Source: Vavraia culicis subsp. floridensis
Lineage: Eukaryota > Microsporidia > Pleistophoridae
Length of the DNA: 64,000 bases
Assembly (NCBI RefSeq): GCF_000192795.1
Contig: NW_007360622.1
Span: 1 to 64,000, forward strand
Reading direction: 5' to 3'
Below are positions 30,060 to 40,501 of this stretch, piece by piece; position 1 is the first letter of the stretch, and every line of letters begins with the position of its first letter. The notes below the pieces were generated by a model that worked only from the letters and a program-made list of their open reading frames with translations, searched no databases and was not told the DNA's origin. The translations under genes were made by a program, and so were the position numbers.

Positions 30060-30903
30060 TATTAGCTTTGAGTGGTAATGCGGCTGCTCGATAGACTCTA
30101 GAGAATTGAAAAACTGACTGCCCTATGTTTCTGGGTGGTTAAATCACGGATCGGTTGTTAAAACACGAAGATAAAGGTCGTGTACCGTCTTTCATGATAG
30201 ATATATTCAGAGGTGCACATAGCACACTCACTTACATCATCATGTTAGGATGTCTCTGTATGAAGCACCATACACCAAAATATGTAAGAAAATTGGTGTT
30301 ATATGTTAACGCGAATTGCTTCTCAGCAGTGGTTGGTTTAGTTAACGTTTCTATAAAAAAGATTTTTCATTGCAAAAAAGCATTTCTCAGTGGGCAATGA
30401 TCTCTCTCATGTGCAAAAAACAGATAAAATATGATTTTTAATAACATGTGGGGACAGAAATATTCAATGCTTCATATGAAAGAACAAGTAGAATGTTCAC
30501 AGCATGGTTATCGTAGAAAGTAAAATTGGTACACATGATACGCGAAGCAGCACATTTCATATCTTGTGCAAAATGTAAATTGGATTGGAGTGATAAGTTT
30601 GGTTGCTCATAAAAAATAATTAACTCTGTAGAATATGGATTGTAGTTGACGAAAGATATCAAAAATAGTTTAGTGCTAAGCAAATGTAAAATAGATGTGA
30701 CGGCAACCTGCAACGAACAACGTAGGCACTTTAGTACTACATGTTTCCATACCTGTCATCTCGCACACAGTGCATGAAGCTAGCCAACAGTAATATTCGT
30801 TTAATTGATGATGCTCATCAAATGACATGATTGACCAGAGCTACAACGGTATAATAAGTCAACTGCATGTAAAAGTAATAAAAAGATCGCTGTTTTATTT
30901 CCA
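30060..30903. other. Gene-poor region
   Basis: An 81-codon frame at 30155-30400 and a minus-strand 91-codon frame at 30438-30713 show no family likeness or start signal. Nothing else is supported. Confidence 0.4.
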
Positions 30904-31137
30904 CTATCTCTTTCTCCTCTTGAATGCTCGTATTCTTTCTTCTGTTTTCTTCCGCTCGATTTCCTGCATCTTCTCCACATATTTGCGCTTTTTCCGCACA
31001 ACTTCGTTCACAGTGCTGCGAAATGCTTCATTTTCTCTTTTTTTCATCTCCTTTATACGTTTTTGTTGCTTCATGCTGAATTTAAGACCTGGTGTTTTCT
31101 TTGATTGCGTTTTCCATGGTTTCGTTAAAATGTGCAT
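30904..31137 (-). CDS. CGR1: CGR1-like basic rRNA-processing protein
   Basis: A 77-residue, very basic, mostly helical protein, probably nucleolar. The N-terminal part KPWKTQSKKTPG matches the GRPWK-type motif at the start of the Cgr1/CCDC86 core domain. It is followed by a long helix full of Lys, Arg and Glu (KQQKRIKEMKKRENEAF, then KKRKYVEKMQEIERKK), as in that family. Cgr1 takes part in pre-rRNA processing for the large subunit in yeast (120 residues). CCCCCC lies ten bases upstream of the ATG, supporting a real gene. Because long basic helices look alike, another small nucleolar protein cannot be excluded. Confidence 0.6.
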   Translation of the reverse strand: MHILTKPWKTQSKKTPGLKFSMKQQKRIKEMKKRENEAFRSTVNEVVRKKRKYVEKMQEIERKKTEERIRAFKRRKR

Positions 31138-32251
31138 TTGATTTACTGGGGGGAGCTGATATAATGTAAATTTGTCAATGACCTGCGAACTAAAAGGGTC
31201 GGAGCATAATTGCGGATTCTAGGCCAGTATATTTCAACAAGTTAGCAGATGCTAACAAGCAGTAATTACACATCCATCCGGTTACATCTCACAGCAACGC
31301 TGTTCTCGTCTGTAAAACTAGGCAGAACTTCATTATTATACTCAATAAATTAGCTGTAACATCTTCATTATTAATGGAGCATCTTTGACTAAGAGGCGGA
31401 AAGCTCATCATCTATCACGTTACATTACGACCAACGATGCTGACATATTATAGATTCGTAAAATAAATTCATCGTAGTAGTGACCAAGAACTTTATTTTT
31501 AAGATATCACGAGAATTTAGCACACTTAAATTTTACCATTTTATAATTGATAATTTCTGGAGCCAAAGGTATTTCTAGCTATGATCACAACTTGCTTCGT
31601 AGTTTCCAAAGCGTAAAAGGGTGGAATAAAAGTTTGGTACAGGCAATGTTGTAATTATATTCTATTGCACGAGATGAATTGATATTGTAAAGTATTAGTA
31701 AAAATGTGTTGAAAGAAATGAATTGTGTTGGAAAAAGTCAATAACTCCTTTTTGTGCAATATCTGCTGTCGTAATATACGCTTTACACGGTTAGCGGACT
31801 ACTTCATATGAACACAAGAGCGAAAACTTCTTATGAGAGTTTAAACACGAATAAAAATGTACTTACTACGGCATTTCTGCGTGTTGCAACGGCAAAGCGT
31901 TCTCTTACTGCCCGTTAGCAGTAAATTTCTATGACAATGTCAAAAAGTGCTAATGATGAAAGTTTACATGCAAAACAAATCCAAAAAATGTTCGGCAAAT
32001 AAATAACACCTGGTTCATGACTTGCTTGCCCTCCAGATACGTTCGTACGAGTTTTAACGAAAATACTTCCCACGTCCATGAACAGCAACATGGCACGATT
32101 AAAACGAACTGCATACGTCTTACGCCCGTAATAGATTCTCTATAAATAATAAAAAGATTGCAACACTAATTATGCCTCACTCCATTAGATTTGAGGCGAA
32201 TGTTCGTACTTGTGCACACTTTTTGGTTGTACGTAACCGCAGCCCTTTCTT
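31138..32251. other. Intergenic, 1.1 kb
   Basis: AT-rich spacer between the divergent CGR1-like and RPR2 genes. I see no frame above about 40 codons with a start signal, no tRNA and no repeat. Confidence 0.45.
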
Positions 32252-32569
32252 ATGGGCAAAGCGAAGAACAAGAAAAGAGATGAAATACTTCCCATTCTGC
32301 AGCACATTTATAACACGTCACTTATTCTCATACATTCTCCAAACCTTTCGATCAGGCAGACCAGAAAGTTAAAGATGCTGTGCAACCGCAAACAGATAAG
32401 GATGTGTAGGGAGGTAAAAAGAAGCATGTGCAAGCGATGTTCGTTTTTGATGGTACCGGGCGTAAGCTGTGATAGTGAAATGTATGTGTCGAAGGGCTAT
32501 CGGATCAAAATGGTTTGCTGGCACTGTGGCAATGTTAATGATTATTTCGTGGGAAAGGAGGAGAGGTAA
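32252..32569 (+). CDS. RPR2: RNase P subunit Rpr2/Rpp21
   Basis: Protein subunit of nuclear RNase P, the enzyme that trims the 5' end of precursor tRNAs. It has 105 residues. The N terminus is helical with a basic start (MGKAKNKKRDEIL), then a helical part, followed by the zinc ribbon: CKRC at 60-63, with the neighbouring SFLMVPGVSC, and CWHC at 89-92. The phrase RSMCKRCSFLMVPG closely fits the family pattern RTLC-x-x-C-x-x-LLIPG. Snm1, the RNase MRP paralog, has a similar ribbon and is the alternative. CCC lies seven bases upstream of the ATG. An overlapping frame on the same strand just upstream is a shadow. Confidence 0.87.
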   Translation: MGKAKNKKRDEILPILQHIYNTSLILIHSPNLSIRQTRKLKMLCNRKQIRMCREVKRSMCKRCSFLMVPGVSCDSEMYVSKGYRIKMVCWHCGNVNDYFVGKEER

Positions 32570-33109
32570 AGGAAGAGACAATATAGTAAAATATATGAAC
32601 TGATAGCTCGTAAAAATATATGAATGGATGCTGTGGTAACAGAATTAGGCTTCAATATTGCTTACGCTTACAGATACGCAGTTTTCATAACTTGGTATTT
32701 ACTAATTAATATGAGATCTAATATTTTTGTGTTTGTGACACATGCACCGATACAAGGCATTTCTTTTCCTCAGATGTGACGAACCACGGAACAACATGGC
32801 TAAGGATGCCTTGTACAGAACAAATGTTATCCAAAAAAATATTACTTTCTTTAGAACAAATGTGGTACGCTTTCGGGGATACTTAACGGTAGCTCGCAAC
32901 ACAGCGACCAGCTAAGAATGATCAAACAAACTATTTGTTACCTAAGAAGAAGTGTGCAGGTATGATGGCACGTAGCGTTCTAGCACGGCCGTTTTGAATG
33001 GTCTTAAAAAGGTAAAATTTAACTATTTTTTTGTACGAGAGTATCACCAGCCTTTTAACTAAGTTAGCTCATTCCACATTTATCAATGAAAAGCATCGAC
33101 ATCCGCAAT
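32570..33109. other. Intergenic between convergent genes
   Basis: About 540 bp between the stops of RPR2 and RCL1. A minus-strand frame at 32702-32902 is short and resembles nothing. Confidence 0.45.
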
Positions 33110-34210
33110 TTATTGCCAAACATTACAGTAATCAACACCCATTACGTTAACAACTCCATCCTTCTCCAGCACTTCAACTGGATAAAAAGTTTTAACCAGG
33201 TTCGCAATCGAGTCAAATCCGTGTATTTTGGCCTGTGATACACCAGTTGCTAAACTCATGCACACAAATATAAGATCTGTTAGCTTGCCGTCGAACACAT
33301 CATCAGATATTATACGTTCAAAAATATATTTCATCATTTCTTCGCACCATTTTTCGCTATGATCAATCTCGTACGTCTCGTAATAAAAATACTTGCAGTA
33401 CATCATGACTTGTAGACCAACCGTTTCACTGTCCTTATTTCTATCAATATCTATCCGTGCATCCGGTATGTTCTCCTTAACCTGCGATCTAATGCTTTTA
33501 GGCAAAAAATCGCTCAGATGCGATGCGACAATAAGCGTATTTATTCTTTTACGACCCGTGTCCGTCTGCTTTACACTCTTCAATCTTTCCAATGCTTGCT
33601 CGTTGACTAGTTCTAACCTACCTCTTGAACTGTTAAACCCTCTCTTAAGAATCTTGTGCTTTATTTCAGCTCCAAATAATTTCATCACATCCAGTTTTAT
33701 CGGCAATGAGTCGATGCTTCTGTCAAAGTTCTCGCATTTCTTCGCTAAATCTTCATCAAAACCTACCTCTGGTACAGTAGTTCGCACATTCTTCACACTA
33801 CTACTGTTTCGGCACGTTTTTCGGTTTAATTGTTTTCCATCTATTGCTTCCTTGTGCTTAGTTCCTTCCTTTTTCCTTCCATCGCACTTTTTATCCGTTT
33901 CTGTCTCCGTTTCCTCACCAACCAAGCTCTTTGAGCAAAGATTTGTTGTTCCTCTCAGAACAATTTTTATTTTCAGGAACGGAAGAACAACAAGCAGCGC
34001 ATTTACATAGCACGAAATAGGATACGCCAGATCGTACTCTATCACCAAGTTTTGCAGAAGTATCTTTGGATGAAAGACATCTCCTACAAGCATCGATCCC
34101 GGTGACATTTTACTAATTAAGCCGATAAAATCCAAGTCAATGTCTGTTATTCCACGTAACTGCGCACTTTTCTGTGAAAGAAGCGATAAAACCACCCGAT
34201 ATTGATTCAT
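33110..34210 (-). CDS. RCL1: RCL1, cyclase-like pre-rRNA processing factor
   Basis: Nucleolar protein related to RNA 3'-phosphate cyclase; in yeast it works with Bms1 in the small-subunit processome at early pre-rRNA cleavage sites. It has 366 residues, about the family length. Family features in order: DIDLDFIGLISKMSPGS near residue 22, the YDLAYPISCYVNALLVVLPF strand-helix and IKIVLRGTTN (about 78-87), PIKLDVMKLFGAEIKHKILKRG in the middle, and the C-terminal SDVFDGKLTDLIFVCMSL helix. A Lys/Glu-rich insert at about 95-150 is extra. The glycine-rich loop of true cyclases (GGGGEV) is replaced by RGFNSSRGRLE, fitting Rcl1 rather than an active cyclase. CCC lies upstream of the ATG (CCCTCAGGCC). 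Confidence 0.87.
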   Translation of the reverse strand: MNQYRVVLSLLSQKSAQLRGITDIDLDFIGLISKMSPGSMLVGDVFHPKILLQNLVIEYDLAYPISCYVNALLVVLPFLKIKIVLRGTTNLCSKSLVGEETETETDKKCDGRKKEGTKHKEAIDGKQLNRKTCRNSSSVKNVRTTVPEVGFDEDLAKKCENFDRSIDSLPIKLDVMKLFGAEIKHKILKRGFNSSRGRLELVNEQALERLKSVKQTDTGRKRINTLIVASHLSDFLPKSIRSQVKENIPDARIDIDRNKDSETVGLQVMMYCKYFYYETYEIDHSEKWCEEMMKYIFERIISDDVFDGKLTDLIFVCMSLATGVSQAKIHGFDSIANLVKTFYPVEVLEKDGVVNVMGVDYCNVWQ

Positions 34211-34944
34211 GGCCTGAGGGCTTAAAAACGCGAATTAAAATTAGCAAGCCGGGAATCAACGGTATTCCAGTCCTAGCTTGTTGATCAAATGCTTTCTTTC
34301 TAATTAAATTTATTTGACGTATTGTAATCGATTAGAACGTTTTCAGCGCAGAGTGGCCATACCAATGAAAAGTAAGCACAGCTATTCGAACATATTTACA
34401 GTTTTTTAGGTTTACAAGCACAAAAATATTACTGGAGATTGTATTAAAATTCTTTCCGCTAGTTTACCACACAAGCTCACACTTTCTACATCACGCACTC
34501 GTAATTAGCACTGTTATACAAATCTGTTCTTCATGAACTGCGGTTCGTGTCGCAAAAAACTGGGATTAAAGATAACATCAAGAATTATCGACATTCGCAC
34601 AATGTATGACGGCTTATCTCTCATTTTTTCAGATTCTTCCTCATCAACCTATGAAATGAATAGCCGAATAATTCTCGGGAAAGAATACAGGCAATGTAAG
34701 AGTCATTAACGGAAACTGAAAAAAAATTGGTAGACAATTTTGAAAGGAAAGTGATACCAAATTGATATTTTTATAGGCATTGCAGGTACGAAAACAAATG
34801 AACGCACTCTGTAGGGTTAGATCAGGTCTGTCAAGGGCAAGAATGTAGATCAAACGGCAATTTCGATATCACTAAATTTATTTATTAGTTCGATTACATC
34901 CACCGCGCTACGTTACAATTTGAAATTTAAACGCTGTACCCCTC
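34211..34944. other. Intergenic between divergent RCL1 and TAF5
   Basis: About 730 bp of AT-rich DNA serving two divergent genes. I saw no gene or fold. Confidence 0.45.
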
Positions 34945-36525
34945 ATGGCAGCCGACCAAGGATACGCTAAGCTCAAAGCATGGATAGAAGACAGTCTGGA
35001 TCAATTCAGAAATGATCTGATGAACCTTCTTTATCCACTTTTCATCCACATATACCTGGACCTGCTCTTTGCCAACGACATCAAGGGGGCCAAAGACTTT
35101 TTCAACGCTAACAAGGATGATTTCCACAACCAGGAAATACAAGTGCTGGAGAGCATATGCACGCCACAGCATCTCAACGAAAACCCATTGGTAAGTGCCT
35201 ATCGAACGAACAAATACAGCATCTCGATGGGAAAGTACGCCTTCGATCTTTTCATCAATTTCTTGGAGAGAAATCAAATGACACAAATTTTAGTACTCGT
35301 TAACCAGTACTTGAACATAAAGGTGCACCAGGGTATAAAAAAAAATGAAGAGATTGAGGGACTAACCGAGAAAATCAACAAAAACATAATGATTGAGACG
35401 AATTTATACAGTTCGTACACCGAAGAGGCTATACTTAAGGATGAGCAGTACCGGTATGATCATTTGGAATCGTTTGTTCTGGGACTAAAGAACAGGAACC
35501 GGGAGAAAGAGAAAGTCATGCCCTCGTCATCGTTCATCAAACAAGAAATCGAGAACTTGAAAGATCTCTGCAAGCGGGTCACTCTGAACAAGAACAATCT
35601 TCCATCTGTTTGTTGCTACACGGTCAACAATACGTTTGAGAGGGTATGCTGTGCAGAGATAAGCAAGGACCTCAAACTGCTCGCACTGGGCTACAGCGAC
35701 TCAATTCTTGAGATCCATGCGCTCGAAGGTACGCTCAAAAAACTGAAGAACACTGCTGACCTGATGAAGCTGAAAAACTTGGAGGAGGATCTTCATGAAG
35801 ACATCGGAAAAACCATCAGGTTAATCGGGCACACTACGTGTGTGTTGAACGTAAAGTTCTTTAATTCGAAGAAATATGTGCTATCGTGCGATATGGACCG
35901 GGTTTATCTGTGGTCTCTGGATCTGTTTTGCCTGATCAGCACGTACAAGGCGTGTGCATTTCCTATCTGGTCACTCGCCATTTCCAACGACGATTTAATG
36001 TTCTGTTCGGGTGGTGCTGACCGAACAGTCAGTCTATTTAATATTGACAGTCTCTCGCCCGAGCGTCTTTTCACTTCGGCGCTGAGCGACGTGTCCTCGC
36101 TTATATTCCATCCCAATTCTCAATACGTCATCTTTGGCTCGTGTGACCACCGTATACGAATGCATGAGATAGAGTCTGCCGAGCTGGTGCGTGTTTTTAT
36201 AGGACATACTGATACAATCACCGCTCTGGCAGTGTCACCCGATGGCAAGCTTCTCCTGTCCGGATCAAAGGATAAGACAGTCATTCTGTGGGATATAATG
36301 ACGTCCAAAAAGATAAACGTGTTCAGAGGGCACACCAAAACGGTTTACTCTGTCTCTTTCTGCTATTTTGGGAATGTATTCGTATCATGTGGAGCTGATT
36401 TATCTCTTAGAGTGTGGGATTTCAAGAACGTGCTAGCCGTGTACCACACCAAGAATACTCCTTTGATAGATGCCAAATTCGGTTTCAGAAACATTGTTAG
36501 CTGTGTAGGTCCGTTCCAAGGATAA
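34945..36525 (+). CDS. TAF5: TFIID subunit TAF5
   Basis: WD40 scaffold subunit of TFIID (SAGA also uses TAF5 in yeast). It has 526 residues against 798 in yeast. Residues about 5-130 match the TAF5 NTD2 helical domain (FRNDLMNLLYPLFIHIYLDLL, then GAKDFFNANKDDF). A charged linker follows, and from about residue 215 a seven-bladed propeller: LIGHTTCVLNVKFF, FPIWSLAISNDDLMFCSGGAD, FIGHTDTITALAVSPDG then DKTVILWDIMT, FRGHTKTVYSVSF then LSLRVWDF. The LisH motif found at the N terminus of larger orthologs is missing. CCCCTC directly precedes the ATG. TAF11 in the same window is another TFIID subunit. Confidence is high. Confidence 0.92.
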   Translation: MAADQGYAKLKAWIEDSLDQFRNDLMNLLYPLFIHIYLDLLFANDIKGAKDFFNANKDDFHNQEIQVLESICTPQHLNENPLVSAYRTNKYSISMGKYAFDLFINFLERNQMTQILVLVNQYLNIKVHQGIKKNEEIEGLTEKINKNIMIETNLYSSYTEEAILKDEQYRYDHLESFVLGLKNRNREKEKVMPSSSFIKQEIENLKDLCKRVTLNKNNLPSVCCYTVNNTFERVCCAEISKDLKLLALGYSDSILEIHALEGTLKKLKNTADLMKLKNLEEDLHEDIGKTIRLIGHTTCVLNVKFFNSKKYVLSCDMDRVYLWSLDLFCLISTYKACAFPIWSLAISNDDLMFCSGGADRTVSLFNIDSLSPERLFTSALSDVSSLIFHPNSQYVIFGSCDHRIRMHEIESAELVRVFIGHTDTITALAVSPDGKLLLSGSKDKTVILWDIMTSKKINVFRGHTKTVYSVSFCYFGNVFVSCGADLSLRVWDFKNVLAVYHTKNTPLIDAKFGFRNIVSCVGPFQG

Positions 36526-37344
36526 ATAAAGGTAAATCTTTTATTTAAGTATGATAGTGCCATACCCGCCACTAGAACAGGGTTACCATGGCTCGTGTCC
36601 CTTTTTCCCCATCGCTCTTCTAATCACAAGCAGTTTTCCTGTTTTAAGTACGTAATATTTATGGAATACCAACCATTCCTGCCTCCTTACAACCAATAAG
36701 TGGAAAATCGAGCAGTTATGCTGCCTTCCCTCTTTTGTTGACAAATCTGCTGATAGTATCACAGATTGAGTGATCTGTAGCTGTTTATCCAGTTGAGAAT
36801 GCGATTGATAGTGCACTGTAAAACGAATAGGACCATTTCTTCGTTAAAAGCGTTTTATTTATCTCTCCGTATCACCACACCTAAACATCACACTTTCCTG
36901 GTTGATACCACCTTTTTAGCTACAATGTGCCATTACGTTATTCTTAAATTTTGCAGTGTTCAAGTTTACTTTTTTTGTTTTTCTATCTTTTTGGGCGCTA
37001 CAACGGACTTACACCGACGAGCTCAATATTTTTTATTCACACGACCAATTCTTTTGCTTGGCATGGTGCTATTTTAAAAATTGTTTGCTTTTTTTCCCAA
37101 TTAATTCACCCACAAATCATCTAGAACAAAAATACTTGCCCAGCGCTACCATAAAACCAAAATAAAAAAAGTGCTCAATTCTTAGACCAGCAAAATACCC
37201 GTGTTTGACGATGTCCTACGGTGTCTTTTGATCTATTGTTCACGGTACTGCCACTCTAACATTGAACAGGTCGCTTTGTACCAGCATTAAACAAAACAAA
37301 CCGCAGATAATGGCCTTTATTTCAGTCATAAACCGTTTATTCCA
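36526..37344. other. Intergenic between convergent genes
   Basis: About 820 bp between the stops of TAF5 and PRE7. A minus-strand frame (36583-36816, 77 codons from GTG) reads somewhat like a basic protein, but it has no ATG until the last few residues. Plus-strand frames at 36793-37165 are hydrophobic and overlapping. None is called. Confidence 0.4.
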
Positions 37345-38073
37345 TCAGTCCTTCCTCAAATCCACCAATTCTTCAGTCATACCATCCTTTTTATACACAA
37401 CTATTTGCAGATAATCGCCTGTATTCACATCTCTTTCAGCTGCTGCAAAAAATGCCTTCTTAGTCAGTTCCACACTCTCCTCTACGCTTAAGCTCTGATA
37501 TGACACGTTTTCCTGGTTGTGCTTCATGATCGTCGAGTCCAACAGCGGTTGTATCATGGGTGATGCGCTGCCATAGCATCTACACATTGTCTGTTCGTAC
37601 GAGCCGATTGGATCAAACGAATACAACACGGGATCCCCTGTCTCATCCTTTCCAATTAAAACACAAAAGACATAGTAGATAAGGCCTCTCCTGCGACTGT
37701 AAAGAATGTTCAGCAGCTTATGGGCCAGTGCGCGGATGCTTATCCTTCTTTCAATCTCGTTCTCATACTTTTCAACTTCGTACCTGAGACGAAAATACAC
37801 CTCGTTTAAATCGGCGTAGAACCCCGTGCCAGAAAAAACAAATCCATCAAATTCAAAAATTTTGGTCATTTTGCGCGAATTGATGCCCATTACTGACGAA
37901 TGCCGTGTGTCAGCAGCGATCATCACGTAATCCTGTTGTTTAAAGGCCAGAACTGTACCGCTATTGTTAGCATATAAGTCATCGGCATTCAGATGCTTCT
38001 TCGGCTGTCCGTTCACAGCATCATATATTTTGAAGGGACCATTCATCGCTGCAAACTCTTCTTCACAAAACAT
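37345..38073 (-). CDS. PRE7: Proteasome subunit beta type 6 (PRE7)
   Basis: Non-catalytic beta6 subunit (Pre7/PSMB1) of the 20S proteasome core. It has 242 residues. Visible family blocks: NSGTVLAFKQQDYVMIAADTR (about 37-57) with no catalytic Thr at the mature N terminus, as expected for beta6; FSGTGFYADL; LNILYSRRRGLIYYVF; LYSFDPIGSYEQ; GSASPMIQPLLD; FFAAAERDVNTGDYLQIVV; and the end EELVDLRKD. These agree with PSMB1 (ILYSRR, YSFDPVGSY, AAERDVYTGD). The N-terminal 30 residues serve as a propeptide-like leader. CCCC lies three bases before the ATG. Confidence is very high. Confidence 0.96.
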   Translation of the reverse strand: MFCEEEFAAMNGPFKIYDAVNGQPKKHLNADDLYANNSGTVLAFKQQDYVMIAADTRHSSVMGINSRKMTKIFEFDGFVFSGTGFYADLNEVYFRLRYEVEKYENEIERRISIRALAHKLLNILYSRRRGLIYYVFCVLIGKDETGDPVLYSFDPIGSYEQTMCRCYGSASPMIQPLLDSTIMKHNQENVSYQSLSVEESVELTKKAFFAAAERDVNTGDYLQIVVYKKDGMTEELVDLRKD

Positions 38074-38159
38074 TGAGGGGTTGCTGAAATTTGCAAAAAT
38101 TTAACAGTGCAATGATACGAACATGGGAAAATAGAGTAAACTAATATTCGAGTAAAGTT

Positions 38160-38520
38160 TTTATGTTTATTGTTTTGAATGGAGTCTAACAGCAGAGAGA
38201 TTGATTTTCTTGTTCAGAGGGATTCTAAGTTCAAACCATGCTTGAAGGACAAACCTGTGGAAATGTGCAGGGCACAGGTTTGTCTTTCAGAGATGCACTA
38301 GTAGAGCATTCAAAAAAATAAAAAATGTTATCTGGCGGTGTTAGAGGAGAGAAGTTGCATCCATAAAAGGTGTGAGACCCTTAACATCATCAGATGGCAT
38401 TACATGATCCTTGTAGGATCTACGTCTGCTAGTGTGCCTTGGGTTATAAAAGAAAATGCGCTACCGTGTGCAGAAAGACCCCTTTAGGGTCGCGGTATGA
38501 GATAATTCTCTGAGCAGGCA
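38160..38520 (+). ncRNA. Candidate structured RNA, class unknown
   Basis: An intergenic stretch with no coding support holds several good hairpins. First, 38244-38259 pairs with 38273-38288 over 16 pairs (12 of them perfect: GACAAACCTGTG with CACAGGTTTGTC) around a 13-base loop. Second, 38391-38396 pairs with 38423-38428 and, inside it, GATCC (38406-38410) with GGATC (38416-38420). Third, TACCG (38462-38466) pairs with CGGTA (38493-38497) and, inside, GACCC (38477-38481) with GGGTC (38487-38491), leaving a 10-base one-sided bulge. I checked by eye for marks of U1, U2, U4, U5, U6, U3, SRP, RNase P and MRP RNA and found no convincing match. Strand is a guess; ends are approximate. Confidence 0.4.
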
Positions 38521-38944
38521 TGTTCTGGAAAAGGGTAAAGCCCTGCATCGATCAGAATAGCGAATATTACTCTGAAATTGTTGTTATAAGGTTTTTGCAT
38601 CGCATATGGCAAGGAACGTTATTTCTTGTATTTGTCTCCTTAAACATCAGCAATATCCAGACAAATACACTTTCTGCCATTTTATACGCCTACTTCATTG
38701 ATGGCGTGTTTTTTCACAGGAATCAAAAATTAATTCAGTTGTGAAAACCGTTTATCCTGTGTACATGGAATATCATATTAATGTGGCAAAGCATTTGTTC
38801 ATGGTGTACCTTTATTTGATGAACTTATGGCAACTAACCTATCACAGCCTTCAATAAGCAATAAAAAAGGCTATTGGACACGGGCCAATCTATGGCAGGA
38901 TATTGGGTGTTAATTCATACAATAATAGACTGACAAAAGGGGAA
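38521..38944. other. Upstream region of LAG1
   Basis: A 74-codon ATG frame (38520-38744) is hydrophobic in the middle but resembles no family and starts inside the candidate RNA. I do not call it. The LAG1 promoter lies here. Confidence 0.4.
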
Positions 38945-39772
38945 ATGTACAAAGAATGGGAAGAGCGTGTAGAGACCATAGGAATACAACCAATTAGAGA
39001 TATGACCTTGGTATCAGCGGTTTCGCTCACGATTATTTTCATTAGACACATCGTGAGGAAGAAGTTCGGTCGACTTCTTATGAAAATATTGAACCAAAGC
39101 AAAGACGAGAAGGAAAAGTGCCGAAAAAAGTTTGAGGGATCGCTATACCGCTTTGTCTACTATGCATACTCGCTTTCATTCGAAATATTCGCGTTACGTA
39201 ACCAGAGCTGGATATTCTCTCCTGTCCAATACACCTTTAATTGGCCTAATAACAATGTGCCGCTTGTATTCAGGCTGCACCACCTCGTTCAGCTGTGTTA
39301 TTATCTGACTAGCACGTGTTTTCTGTTCGTAGAACCCAAGTTGAAGGATTTTTATCAGATGCTGATTCACCACATAATAACAATCACACTGATTTCATCC
39401 GGCTACTACTACAACCTGGTACGGTACGGTATTATGGTGATGATAATACATGATTCGGCGGATCCTTTTCTTGAATTTGCGAAATTGAACGTATATTCCA
39501 AGAATATGCTCATAGCCAACATTATTTTTGTGATTTTTGCGGTAATCTTTATGGTTCAGCGACTCTTAATCTTTCCTGGGATCATCATAATACCATCCAT
39601 GTACTTCTCATTTTGCTATGGCAGAATGGTTCTAACCGTGTTATCAAGCATTCTTGCAATGCTTTTCTGTGTCAACCTAGTTTGGGCCTATTATATTCTG
39701 AAAATGGCAGCAGACTTAGTAAAGAAGAAACAGGTAAGTGGTGATATAAGAGAAACTAGCAAGAACGAATAG
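38945..39772 (+). CDS. LAG1: Ceramide synthase, LAG1/LAC1 family
   Basis: Multi-spanning ER membrane enzyme that joins a fatty acyl-CoA to a sphingoid base to make (dihydro)ceramide. It has 275 residues. It shows the TLC domain: a first membrane helix (about 22-36), FVYYAYSLSFEIF, then the Lag motif with DFYQMLIHHIITITLI (His142 and His143) and YGIMVMIIHDSADPFLEFAK (Asp170 and Asp173), the paired histidines and aspartates needed for activity in the family. More helices follow to the C terminus, which ends in a Lys/Glu-rich tail without an obvious KKxx signal. The open frame begins with TTG at 38903, but the first ATG has GGGG three bases upstream, so I use that. Length is shorter than yeast Lag1 (411). 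Confidence 0.9.
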   Translation: MYKEWEERVETIGIQPIRDMTLVSAVSLTIIFIRHIVRKKFGRLLMKILNQSKDEKEKCRKKFEGSLYRFVYYAYSLSFEIFALRNQSWIFSPVQYTFNWPNNNVPLVFRLHHLVQLCYYLTSTCFLFVEPKLKDFYQMLIHHIITITLISSGYYYNLVRYGIMVMIIHDSADPFLEFAKLNVYSKNMLIANIIFVIFAVIFMVQRLLIFPGIIIIPSMYFSFCYGRMVLTVLSSILAMLFCVNLVWAYYILKMAADLVKKKQVSGDIRETSKNE

Positions 39773-40501
39773 ATCATTCAGAAGATTAAATTTAATTTAT
39801 AAGTTTAATTCGTGTATGTATCCTTAATATCGATAATTTAGCACTGTATTGTTTCTGAGCACCCCAGGAGAAAGGTGTTATTATGATACCAGCACATTTG
39901 CGGTAGAGCCACTGTTCAATTCAGGCACAATTACCGAATTAATCTTCTAAGTAAATTTAGCATTTCTACCAGATATAACATAAAGTAATGAGTGTTTCGT
40001 AATTTATACTTTAATATAACCTTAATCACCTATACACGGTTAAGTGCTGTCCTACATTTTAATACTAGTACGTATATGATGTCGCTCAATGCTAAGAAAT
40101 TGCCTGAGCCTCAACAACGTGTTGTGTACAGTGCATGGTTATTTATACTCTGCACATATTTACTTTAGTTTGCAGCTGCGATCTATCCCACGTATGTAAG
40201 TGTATTTGGCAATTTAACATGATAATTGTTAAATAAGTGGACATAAAACAAGTTTACATCGATTCGTGGGCCGATAATAAATTTGTTGGCCATGTGAAAC
40301 TCATTCAAATGGTGTTGCTAAATGTAAGCATATCCTGGTGGTACAAATACTGGTAATAAATATTTAATGGGATAACTACGATGTATAAACCGGTACAGGC
40401 ACCTTTGTGTCCGTTTTGCAGCGACTATTATGAGCTATATCTGCAATTAACCACGCTTCGAAAGCAAATTTGTAAATTTGTAAAATTTGGGCCACCCTAA
40501 A
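39773..40501. other. Intergenic
   Basis: About 730 bp, AT-rich, between two plus-strand genes. Nothing is supported. Confidence 0.45.

Noticed and set aside
33040..33065. GCCTTTTAAC, similar to the U5 snRNA loop
   Set aside because: The flanks do not pair to form the needed stem and the loop sequence has an extra base.
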